5,446 bases of DNA, from assembly GCA_038117225.1 (NCBI GenBank), contig JAYOFM010000166.1, forward strand, positions 1 to 5,446, in the 5' to 3' direction. This stretch comes from JAYOFM01 sp038117225. Its GTDB lineage: Bacteria; Pseudomonadota; Alphaproteobacteria; Rhodospirillales; Casp-alpha2. Position numbers and translations under genes: made by a program. The stretch's first letter is position 1, and each line of letters opens with the position of its first letter. Of the stretch, positions 1 to 4,916 are shown in pieces. Below the pieces are notes generated by a model. The model was not told the origin of the DNA. It saw only the letters and a program-made list of their open reading frames with translations, and made no database searches.

Positions 1-722
1 TCAGCCTGATCAACCGCGATGACATGGCATCTTATGAATCCTTGCTGCGGCGAGTGCCGACGCTAGGCGCATCAACGCTGTCGGACTCCGACCGCACGTT
101 GCTGCTATCGCTGGCCTTCATGCAAGCGCCGGCGCACCAGCGCCTCGGCCTCATCGACGATGAACTTCAAGCGCGCATCGTCGCCGCACGTCAGGATTTC
201 CGGGACGGCCTACCAGATATCCTCAAACAGCATCTCGACCCGTTCGACGCCGACCGGGTTAACGCCGGTGTCACCGTGCGCTGCAATGTCTTGTACGGGC
301 GCATCGCGCGGGCGCGGGCGCAGCATCGTTCGGATGTTAATGATCTCGTCGCCCGTGCCGTCGAGGAGTCTGGTCTAAGGGCGACAGTCCTCGAACTCGG
401 CCTGGGCGCGGACGTGGGCACCGGCGGCGCCCGCCTCACCCCCGGCCAACGACAGCGCCTGGCGTTCGCCCGGGTGCTGGTCAAGAAACCGCAAATCCTG
501 GTGGTTGACGAGGCCCTCGCCGCTCTCGATCCCACCGAGCAAGAACGGATTCGCCGAGAGTCCCTGGAGGCGTTGCCCTCCACGACGCTCATTTGGTTCG
601 ACCGGGAACGCGAGGTTGGTGAAGACAAGGACCCGGCGCTGGCCCTATCTGTGCTGCGCGCCGTCTCCAGCCGCCTCGCCAGCACGCTCGAACAATTGGA
701 CGCAAAGAGACAGGAAGCATGA
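1..722 (+). CDS. ABC transporter ATP-binding protein, C-terminal part (5' end outside window)
   Basis: The frame is already open at base 3, so the Met codon at base 24 is probably internal and the gene starts outside the window. Residues below are counted from that Met. An ABC signature LTPGQ (138-142) is followed by a Walker B strand ILVVDE (158-163) with the catalytic Glu, and a D-loop-like ALAALD. Upstream, VTVRCNVLYG (83-92) resembles the usual 'tv.dNilfG' stretch before the helical domain. Walker A is not present and must lie upstream. The region RLGLIDDELQARI (40-52) resembles large alphaproteobacterial permease-ATPase fusions, from memory only. Oddity: after Walker B the H-loop region reads TTLIWFDRE (187-195), with no histidine from there to the end, and the usual 'FDrVlvl..G.i.e.G' tail is missing. 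The stop overlaps the next gene's start (ATGA). The transported substrate cannot be inferred. Confidence 0.85.
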   Translation, partial: SLINRDDMASYESLLRRVPTLGASTLSDSDRTLLLSLAFMQAPAHQRLGLIDDELQARIVAARQDFRDGLPDILKQHLDPFDADRVNAGVTVRCNVLYGRIARARAQHRSDVNDLVARAVEESGLRATVLELGLGADVGTGGARLTPGQRQRLAFARVLVKKPQILVVDEALAALDPTEQERIRRESLEALPSTTLIWFDREREVGEDKDPALALSVLRAVSSRLASTLEQLDAKRQEA

Positions 723-1852
723 ACGACCAACCAAACGGCACCGCCCCGCCCAAGTCCGGCGGCCGGGCCGTCGCCATCGATGCGTTGAAGGGCCTGATCA
801 TGGTGGTCATGGCGCTCGACCACGTGCGCAGCTTCTTCATGAAGTGGGATGGGGTGAAGGAAATCTGGTACGCGCCGGCGACCTACAACCCGATGGCCTG
901 GGATTTCTGGGCGCGCTACGTGTCCCATCTGGCGGCACCCGGGTTCTTTTTCCTGATGGGCATGGGCATGGTGCTGATGCGTAATTCTCGCCTCAAGGCC
1001 GGGTGGGAACAAAGCCGCGTAGTGCGAAATTTNNNNNNNNNNGCCCTACAGTTCACGTTGGAAGATGCCGCTTGGGCCATGCGGTCGGGTAATATCGCCC
1101 GGTTCCTCTCCACCGGCGTCCTGTCGACCCTCGGCTTGGCCATGGTTTTCGCCGCCTTCGCATTGCGGTTTCGCGGCTGGACCGTGCTGGCGTTTGGGGC
1201 CGCACTGCTGATCGGTAATCAGATCGCGGTGCTGGCGTTGGACATGAACAAGGACGGGCTGGGCCTATTTCAATTCCTGCTGGTTTATGCCGGCGCCTGG
1301 GGTCCAGTGAAGGTGAATTATCCGTTGATTCCGTGGCTCGGCGTCACCCTGCTCGGCATGGCCTACGGCGTGCACTGGGCACGCGACTCGGATCGTTGCT
1401 ATCGCCAGACCCTGTGGGGTGGATTGGCGTTGGTCGCCGCGTTCGTGGTCATGCGCTATGTTCCGGGCGGCATCTGGAATCTGCGCGGCGCTGTCGATGA
1501 CAGCTTCTTCGGCTTCCTGCAGGCGACCAAGTATCCGCCGAGCCTGTCGTGGCTGGCCCTGACACTGGGCGCCAACGCGGTGATCCTATGGCTGTTCTGG
1601 AAGGGTGAGGCGTTGTTTTCCGGGATCGGGCGGGTGCTGCTGGACTACGGCCGCTCGCCTTTGTTCTTCTACGTCGTCCATCTGCATCTCTATGGCATGA
1701 TGAGCTTGCTGGTGTTCAACCGGCACACCGAGATCGCCTCCCTGGCCGCCGTCTGGTGGATCGTCGGGCTCGCCATCCTGTGGCCGCTGTGTCTCTTCTA
1801 TGGCCGCTTCAAGGCCTCGACTCATCCCGAATCGGTGTGGCGGTTCTTCTAG
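719..1852 (+). CDS. DUF1624/HGSNAT-type multi-pass membrane acyltransferase-like protein (contains assembly gap)
   Basis: This is a polytopic inner-membrane protein of the heparan-alpha-glucosaminide N-acetyltransferase catalytic-domain family (PF07786, DUF1624 in bacteria). In animals the family moves acetyl groups across a membrane onto an amino sugar; the bacterial substrates are mostly unknown. Motifs seen: R16-x-x-x-I-D-A-L-K-G at the N-terminus followed by D34-H35, the position of the presumed catalytic His in the family; SHLAAPGFFFLMG (69-81); YPLIPWLG (201-208); KYPPSL (271-276); and GRSPLFFYVVHLHL (311-324). About ten hydrophobic segments are visible (roughly 18-40, 66-87, 130-150, 153-173, 181-195, 203-219, 231-246, 276-294, 312-333, 343-363). 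Residues 105-108 are unknown because of 10 Ns. The start overlaps the ABC gene stop by 4 bp, with AGGA at 712-715 as a close ribosome-binding site. The two products are therefore probably made together, perhaps to modify or export one envelope molecule (inference). Confidence 0.88.
   Translation: MNDQPNGTAPPKSGGRAVAIDALKGLIMVVMALDHVRSFFMKWDGVKEIWYAPATYNPMAWDFWARYVSHLAAPGFFFLMGMGMVLMRNSRLKAGWEQSRVVRNXXXXALQFTLEDAAWAMRSGNIARFLSTGVLSTLGLAMVFAAFALRFRGWTVLAFGAALLIGNQIAVLALDMNKDGLGLFQFLLVYAGAWGPVKVNYPLIPWLGVTLLGMAYGVHWARDSDRCYRQTLWGGLALVAAFVVMRYVPGGIWNLRGAVDDSFFGFLQATKYPPSLSWLALTLGANAVILWLFWKGEALFSGIGRVLLDYGRSPLFFYVVHLHLYGMMSLLVFNRHTEIASLAAVWWIVGLAILWPLCLFYGRFKASTHPESVWRFF
1033..1042. other. assembly gap (10 Ns)
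   Basis: Ten consecutive Ns lie inside the acyltransferase gene. The frame is open on both sides at the given length. Related proteins, as I remember them, usually carry about eight residues (a pattern like LLRGALLI) between the flanking 'RNF' and 'ALQF', where only about four fit here. The Ns may therefore be a placeholder for a somewhat longer gap. Confidence 0.95.
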
Positions 1853-1855
1853 GAC

Positions 1856-2584
1856 TCACGATGGCGCCACCACCAGCCAGCCCCGGGTCTTGCCGGAATC
1901 ACTGTCGATCTTGCGCATGGCCGTCATTAGATCGTCGATCTTGACCCAGATGGGCGGATAGCGATACCGCGCCACATCCAGGATCAGCACTGAATCGGTT
2001 TCTGTGTCATAACCCGCGATCGGCGAAAAATGCCCGCCGCCCGGCTGGTTCATGGCGTCGCGGCGGTAGTTGACGGCAATCATGACATCTTCGTCAGTGA
2101 CTGCGTCGGAAACGGCTTCGCGAAACGCGGCGGAGGTCGAGGCCCCCGCGAACACCGCCGTGACCTCGGCGCCGTGCCAACGCATGGCACCGGCCAGCTG
2201 CTCCAGGGTCATACCCTTTTCCAGCGTCCGTTTGCGGGTCACCACCTGGGCCATGGCGTCGGTGAAGAATGAACGCTGGGTGAAGAAGGGATACGGTTCG
2301 TAGATATCATCGACAGGCCGCACCACGTTCAAGGCGTTGAGGATGGCCACCGCCGTCGCCACGCCGGCGAAAGTCTGCGTCGCCTGGGTCTCGACCAAGG
2401 CGCCGAGCCGCGCATAATCCGTCTGCCCTTGGATACGCTCGAGGCGGGCGAGACCCTCAACCGACGTCAGCGAGATCAGCTGAGCCTTCGGCAACAACTC
2501 CCCCGCCGACACCGGCAAGGCAAGGATTCCGATCAATAGCGCGGCGATGATTGTCCGAAGGGCGGTGTTCAATTGCTTGATCAT
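1856..2584 (-). CDS. Phytochelatin synthase-like periplasmic protein lacking the catalytic Cys (probable pseudoenzyme)
   Basis: A 242-residue protein of the phytochelatin synthase family (PF05023, papain fold). Bacterial members act mainly on glutathione, removing Gly to leave gamma-Glu-Cys. Residues 1-27 form a Sec signal peptide: a Lys/Arg-containing start, a hydrophobic core of about 10-23, and a VSA cleavage site before G28. The body matches the family throughout: YPFFTQRSFF (98-107), then GHFSPIAGYD (184-193) and ILDVARYRYPPIW (201-213). The triad His is H185 and Asp is D203, 18 residues apart as in the cyanobacterial enzyme Alr0975. The nucleophile position, in QTFAGVATAVAILNAL (70-85), is Ala73 (codon GCC) instead of Cys, so peptidase activity by the usual mechanism is not expected. 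The ATG overlaps the stop of the upstream paralogue (ATGA), with GGAGG 7 nt before it, so translation is coupled. It may bind glutathione or metal-thiol complexes, or partner its paralogue (inference). Confidence 0.88.
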   Translation of the reverse strand: MIKQLNTALRTIIAALLIGILALPVSAGELLPKAQLISLTSVEGLARLERIQGQTDYARLGALVETQATQTFAGVATAVAILNALNVVRPVDDIYEPYPFFTQRSFFTDAMAQVVTRKRTLEKGMTLEQLAGAMRWHGAEVTAVFAGASTSAAFREAVSDAVTDEDVMIAVNYRRDAMNQPGGGHFSPIAGYDTETDSVLILDVARYRYPPIWVKIDDLMTAMRKIDSDSGKTRGWLVVAPS

Positions 2585-3354
2585 TTACCCGCCTCCACGA
2601 CGATAAATCCACGAGACTTACCGGAATCGGAATCCAGCGTATTCATGGCGTTAAAAAGGTTTTCCGCCGACGTCCATACGGGCGGAAATTTGTAGCGCGC
2701 CACGTCCATGATCAGGAATGAATCCGTTTCCGCGTCGTAGGCCGCCAGCGGCGAGAAATGCGCGCCTGGCGGCTGACCTATGAAGTTGCGGCGGTAGTTG
2801 ATGGCAACGAAATCGCCGATCCGCGCCATATTTGCCTTCGCGATATCACGAAATTCATCAAGCGAACTTTCGGCGGCGTGGTGATGCTTGGTCTTGGCGC
2901 CATGGGTTGCCATCACCAGGGCCGATTCTTCAAGAGTCTGGCCGATTTTCAGGGTCTTTTCACGAGTGATGATTTGCTCGACAGCCGGGCTGAAATAGTT
3001 GCGCTGGGTAAAATAGGCGTGCGGCGCGTAGGCCGGATCGACGGGTTTGTCGATGTCGAGAGCATTGAGGATCGACACCCCGGTCGCCACCGAACACAGG
3101 GTCTGGCGTTCCTGCGTGGTAAAGCTGGTCATCAGTGCCTGAAAATCCACCTTGTGGGTCGACCTGCGCAGGCGTTCAAGGCCTTCGTCCGTATCCAGGC
3201 GGACATAGGATCCGGTGATCGGCACCTTGGCCGCCGGCGCGCCATCGCCGGAGGCGCACGCAGCGAGGCTGATGACCACCAGCAATCCAGCCAGTCCGCG
3301 CCATGCGGCATTGCCGACGCTGCGCCGGCAAACGTTGAACTCCGTCACGGCCAT
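2581..3354 (-). CDS. Phytochelatin synthase-like lipoprotein with intact Cys-His-Asp triad
   Basis: Second copy of the family, 257 residues from the chosen start. The catalytic residues are all present: Cys87 in QTLCSVATGVSILNAL (84-99), His199 in AHFSPLAAYD and Asp217 in IMDVARYKFPPVW. His and Asp are 18 apart, as in Alr0975. The N-terminus has Arg residues, a hydrophobic run (about 20-29) and a lipobox LAAC ending at Cys33, with Ala at +2. This predicts a lipoprotein sent to the outer membrane. The ATG at 3354 was chosen because GGAG lies 8 nt upstream; the longer alternative from 3390 has no ribosome-binding site and would lengthen the signal peptide unusually. Ser follows the catalytic Cys where Gly is usual. 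A His cluster (HHH, 157-159) lies mid-protein. The likely reaction is glutathione hydrolysis or gamma-Glu-Cys transfer at the cell envelope, linked to thiol or metal handling. It heads the coupled PCS pair. Confidence 0.88.
   Translation of the reverse strand: MAVTEFNVCRRSVGNAAWRGLAGLLVVISLAACASGDGAPAAKVPITGSYVRLDTDEGLERLRRSTHKVDFQALMTSFTTQERQTLCSVATGVSILNALDIDKPVDPAYAPHAYFTQRNYFSPAVEQIITREKTLKIGQTLEESALVMATHGAKTKHHHAAESSLDEFRDIAKANMARIGDFVAINYRRNFIGQPPGAHFSPLAAYDAETDSFLIMDVARYKFPPVWTSAENLFNAMNTLDSDSGKSRGFIVVEAGK
2592..2596 (-). promoter_or_regulatory. Ribosome-binding site (GGAGG) of the second PCS-like gene
   Basis: GGAGG on the minus strand lies within the last codons of the upstream PCS-like gene, 7 nt before the ATG at 2584. 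Together with the ATGA overlap it shows translational coupling of the pair. Confidence 0.8.
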
Positions 3355-3362
3355 GGGGATGT

Positions 3363-3366
3363 CTCC
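3363..3366 (-). promoter_or_regulatory. Ribosome-binding site (GGAG) that fixes the start of the PCS-like lipoprotein gene
   Basis: GGAG on the minus strand, 8 nt before the ATG at 3354. No comparable site precedes the in-frame ATG at 3390, so the shorter start is preferred. It gives a signal peptide of ordinary length. Confidence 0.7.
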
Positions 3367-3399
3367 GCTGATTTCCGATCGATCGAACATACTGCCGAC

Positions 3400-3427
3400 A
3401 ATCTAGATACTCGTCGCGTCGGCGCAA
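3400..3427 (-). promoter_or_regulatory. Weak candidate promoter for the PCS-like pair
   Basis: On the minus strand, TTGCGC (3422-3427) and TAGATT (3400-3405) are separated by 16 nt. This AT-rich patch is the best sigma70-like match in the 113-bp gap between the methyltransferase and the lipoprotein gene. Transcription would start near or just past 3390, which also favours the 3354 start codon. The match is poor (3/6 and 4/6), so read-through from the methyltransferase gene is equally possible. Confidence 0.25.
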
Positions 3428-3467
3428 GGGACCTCACCACACTTTGATGCGGCCGTGACCACACGCG

Positions 3468-4295
3468 CTACGTCGGGCGCCGACAGACGAATTCGATGGG
3501 CAGGGTTCTACCCTGTTCCACGTTGGCGGCGGAATTGCGCAGCTTTTCCTTCGCGCCGTCGCCGAGGATGATGTGAACGCCGAGCCGGGGCGGTCCGTCG
3601 CGGGCGATGCGGGCGCGACTGTCTTCGTAAAAGGCGATGGCGGTCTGGGTTCCGTCGATGACATCCAGGACCTCGAACCCGATGGAGTCGAGCAACGCCC
3701 GCGTCTCCCCGACGGTGGTCAGGTGACTGGTCTCGGCTGTTTCCGCCCACGGCGCCGGCAGAATCGGCGGGCCACCTGGGCCGGCCGCGATTTCAGCGGC
3801 GGCGAAGCGCGCACCGGGCCGCAACACTCGGAACGCCTCAGCAAAGAACTGCCGCTTGTCCGGCACGTTCATGGAAACGTTGTGGGTCATCGCAGCGTCG
3901 AAGCTGGCGTCATCGAAAGGCAAATCCATGGCGTCACCGACCTGCAACGCCACCCTATCGGCCATGCCCAATCGTTCGGTCAGTTGATTCGCCACGTCGC
4001 AGAATTCCGGCGTCAGATCGATACCGGTGACGCGGCAGCCATAGGTATCGGCGATGAAGCGCGCCGGACCGCCAACGCCGCTACCGATATCAAGGACGTG
4101 GTGGTCGGCGATAATTTCGAGATGCGCCACCAGGTCCCGCGTCGCCGCGACACCGCGACCATGCAGATGATCGAGCGGCGTCACGTCGGCCAGCGTCAGG
4201 TTGTCGATATCCCGGCCATCCTGCACAAGCGCATCAAGAATGGCCGCCATCAGATTTCCGTGTGTCCAGTAGTCGGCGACCGTCGGCAATGCCAT
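3468..4295 (-). CDS. Class I SAM-dependent methyltransferase, substrate unknown
   Basis: A 275-residue Rossmann-fold methyltransferase (Methyltransf_11/25 type), cytosolic with no signal peptide. The SAM site is clear: motif I VLDIGSGVGGPARF (67-80), the acidic residue after beta-2 in GIDLT (Asp93, ribose contact), GDAMDLPF (120-127) for the adenine, THNVSMNV (137-144) and motif III VLRPGARFAAAEI (157-169). The N-terminal segment DHLHGRGVAATRDL (42-55) before motif I resembles small-molecule methyltransferases that carry a 'D..H.gG..AT..L' stretch. The ATG at 4295 is chosen because AAGGAG lies 8 nt upstream; an in-frame GTG at 4361 would add 22 residues but its nearest Shine-Dalgarno sequence is 12 nt away. 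It has only three Cys (87, 99, 271), not the Cys pattern expected of an ArsM arsenite methyltransferase. It lies 96 bp after the cold-shock gene and 113 bp before the PCS-like pair, on the same strand; a shared pathway with PCS is possible but unproven. Confidence 0.87.
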   Translation of the reverse strand: MALPTVADYWTHGNLMAAILDALVQDGRDIDNLTLADVTPLDHLHGRGVAATRDLVAHLEIIADHHVLDIGSGVGGPARFIADTYGCRVTGIDLTPEFCDVANQLTERLGMADRVALQVGDAMDLPFDDASFDAAMTHNVSMNVPDKRQFFAEAFRVLRPGARFAAAEIAAGPGGPPILPAPWAETAETSHLTTVGETRALLDSIGFEVLDVIDGTQTAIAFYEDSRARIARDGPPRLGVHIILGDGAKEKLRNSAANVEQGRTLPIEFVCRRPT

Positions 4296-4303
4296 GGACT
4301 TCA

Positions 4304-4309
4304 CTCCTT
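4304..4309 (-). promoter_or_regulatory. Ribosome-binding site (AAGGAG) that fixes the methyltransferase start
   Basis: AAGGAG on the minus strand, 8 nt upstream of the ATG at 4295. It favours this start over the upstream in-frame GTG at 4361. Confidence 0.75.
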
Positions 4310-4333
4310 GCTCGTTCCGGGTAGAGATATACG

Positions 4334-4368
4334 CCCACGCGCCGACGGCGCGGCTACTCACGCGTGGG
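4334..4368 (-). promoter_or_regulatory. Overlapping inverted repeats between cold-shock and methyltransferase genes
   Basis: Two perfect inverted repeats share bases. The outer one pairs 4334-4341 with 4361-4368 (8 bp, CCCACGCG/CGCGTGGG). The inner one pairs 4338-4343 with 4347-4352 (6 bp, CGCGCC/GGCGCG, 3-nt loop). They compete for 4338-4341, so the transcript can form only one at a time. No U-run follows, so this is not a standard intrinsic terminator. It could be a processing or attenuation structure, or a terminator without a U-tract. Confidence 0.45.
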
Positions 4369-4391
4369 AAATTCTCCTCTACGAAAGGTCG

Positions 4392-4601
4392 TCAGTCCAG
4401 GGCGACCAGCTCGCCGGCGGCGGATCGGCCATCGCGGCCGGCTACAAGCTCATATTGCAGCTTCTGGCCCTCGCGCAGTTCGCTCAAACCTGCCTGCTGC
4501 ACGGTCGAGATATGTACGAATGCATCATCACCACCATCATCCGGGTGAATGAAGCCGTACCCCTTGGTCATGTTGAACCATTTGACGGTACCTGTGGGCA
4601 T
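4392..4601 (-). CDS. CspA-family cold-shock protein
   Basis: A 69-residue single cold-shock domain, the usual length for the family. It is a five-stranded OB-fold that binds single-stranded RNA or DNA and melts RNA secondary structure in the cytoplasm. The canonical start MPTGTVKWFN is followed by RNP1 KGYGFI (13-18) and RNP2 FVHIS (28-32), with the aromatic binding residues W8, F9, Y15, F17, F28 and H30 all present. The C-terminal half, LREGQKLQYEL...SAAGELVAL, is typical. A purine-rich GGGGAAAGGA precedes the ATG. It is divergent from the IclR-type gene and lies upstream of the methyltransferase on the same strand. The sequence cannot show whether it is cold-induced or constitutive, but the long structured leader would fit post-transcriptional control. 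Confidence 0.96.
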   Translation of the reverse strand: MPTGTVKWFNMTKGYGFIHPDDGGDDAFVHISTVQQAGLSELREGQKLQYELVAGRDGRSAAGELVALD

Positions 4602-4633
4602 GTCCTTTCCCCATCGTCGATCATCTACCGGTT

Positions 4634-4665
4634 CGGGCCGTCGGCATTTTCATGATGACGGCCCG
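4634..4665 (-). promoter_or_regulatory. Strong hairpin in the cold-shock gene leader
   Basis: Perfect 9-bp arms, CGGGCCGTC (4634-4642) and GACGGCCCG (4657-4665), enclose a 14-nt AT-richer loop that can form a further 3-bp CAT/ATG stem. It sits 32 nt upstream of the cold-shock start codon and is not followed by a U-run. A leader RNA structure acting on translation or stability is more likely than a terminator. Confidence 0.5.
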
Positions 4666-4768
4666 GATGGCATGACCCCACGATGGCGTGACGCCCGGGG
4701 CAACCGCCGGGATAACCCTAAGCTGCTCCGTGACACCCGCCGACGATGCGGAGGCGTGCCAATGCATG

Positions 4769-4797
4769 ACTCTAGTGATGTTCCGCTTTCGTTGCAA
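4769..4797 (-). promoter_or_regulatory. Candidate sigma70-like promoter for the cold-shock gene
   Basis: On the minus strand, TTGCAA (4792-4797, 4/6) and TAGAGT (4769-4774, 4/6) are separated by 17 nt. Transcription would start near 4762, giving a leader of about 160 nt that contains the hairpin at 4634-4665. Long leaders are known for E. coli cspA. The call rests on a weak consensus match. Confidence 0.3.
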
Positions 4798-4811
4798 CTT
4801 TGCCACATAAC

Positions 4812-4840
4812 TTGACACTGCTTCCGATCTTTTCTCAGAT
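4812..4840 (+). promoter_or_regulatory. Candidate promoter for the IclR-type gene
   Basis: A perfect TTGACA -35 (4812-4817) is followed after 17 nt by a weak -10, TCAGAT (4835-4840, 3/6). The spacing is ideal and the -35 dominates in many alphaproteobacterial promoters. The start would fall near 4847, so the dyad at 4852-4876 would lie just downstream of it. A short inverted repeat (GATCT/AGATC, 4826-4841) overlaps the -10. Confidence 0.4.
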
Positions 4841-4851
4841 CACGCATCCAC

Positions 4852-4876
4852 TCGATGTCGTGGTTCACGACGTCGA
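4852..4876. promoter_or_regulatory. 25-bp dyad, candidate operator upstream of the IclR-type gene
   Basis: The inverted repeat has a perfect core GTCGTG-GTT-CACGAC (4857-4871), extended by TCGA on both sides with one non-complementary pair (T4856/G4872). That gives 10 of 11 complementary positions around a 3-nt centre. It lies between the candidate promoter and the GTG at 4917. IclR-family regulators bind palindromes and often repress their own gene, so an autoregulatory operator is plausible. There is no T-run after it, which argues against a terminator. Confidence 0.5.
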
Positions 4877-4916
4877 CGATCTTGGTCTCCCCCGACATCC
4901 GGGCAAGGGTGGCTCT

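Larger units (their letters stand above)
4602..4916. other. Divergent intergenic region between cold-shock gene and IclR-type regulator
   Basis: This 315-bp region has no convincing gene. The minus-strand open frames at 4621-4818 and 4650-4898 have no family features and turn Arg/Ser-rich, and I see no ribosome-binding site ahead of the longer one. The region holds the cold-shock leader hairpin (4634-4665), a small palindrome GGCGT-G-ACGCC (4685-4695), candidate promoters in both directions, an inverted repeat GATCT-6nt-AGATC (4826-4841) and a 25-bp dyad (4852-4876). I did not recognise a known riboswitch. Confidence 0.7.

Noticed and set aside
191..1012. 273-residue minus-strand open frame
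   Set aside because: It is His/Arg-rich and antisense to the ABC and acyltransferase genes. No domain is recognised and it crosses a well-supported gene junction.
3376..3385. 10-bp palindrome CGATCGATCG before the PCS-like lipoprotein gene
   Set aside because: A simple repeat of GATC tetramers that is common by chance in GC-rich DNA. The arms do not extend beyond it.
2758..3447. 229-residue plus-strand open frame
   Set aside because: It is the shadow of the PCS-like lipoprotein gene, which has a complete family match on the other strand.
4296..4361. Extended GTG start for the methyltransferase at 4361
   Set aside because: It is possible, but the nearest Shine-Dalgarno sequence is 12 nt away, while the ATG at 4295 has AAGGAG at 8 nt and gives a family-like N-terminus.
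4364..4552. Plus-strand frame containing a run of six His near its end
   Set aside because: The His codons are the antisense of the GAT/GGT-rich stretch that encodes DDGGDD in the cold-shock protein. It is a shadow, not a tag or metal-binding peptide.
3573..4655. 360-residue plus-strand open frame
   Set aside because: It is antisense to the methyltransferase and cold-shock genes, shows no family motifs and is explained by high GC. The minus-strand frames carry clear SAM-binding and RNP motifs.
4650..4898. 82-residue minus-strand open frame in the divergent region
   Set aside because: No ribosome-binding site precedes it. The second half is Arg/Ser-rich junk, and it would overlap both promoter candidates and the 25-bp dyad.
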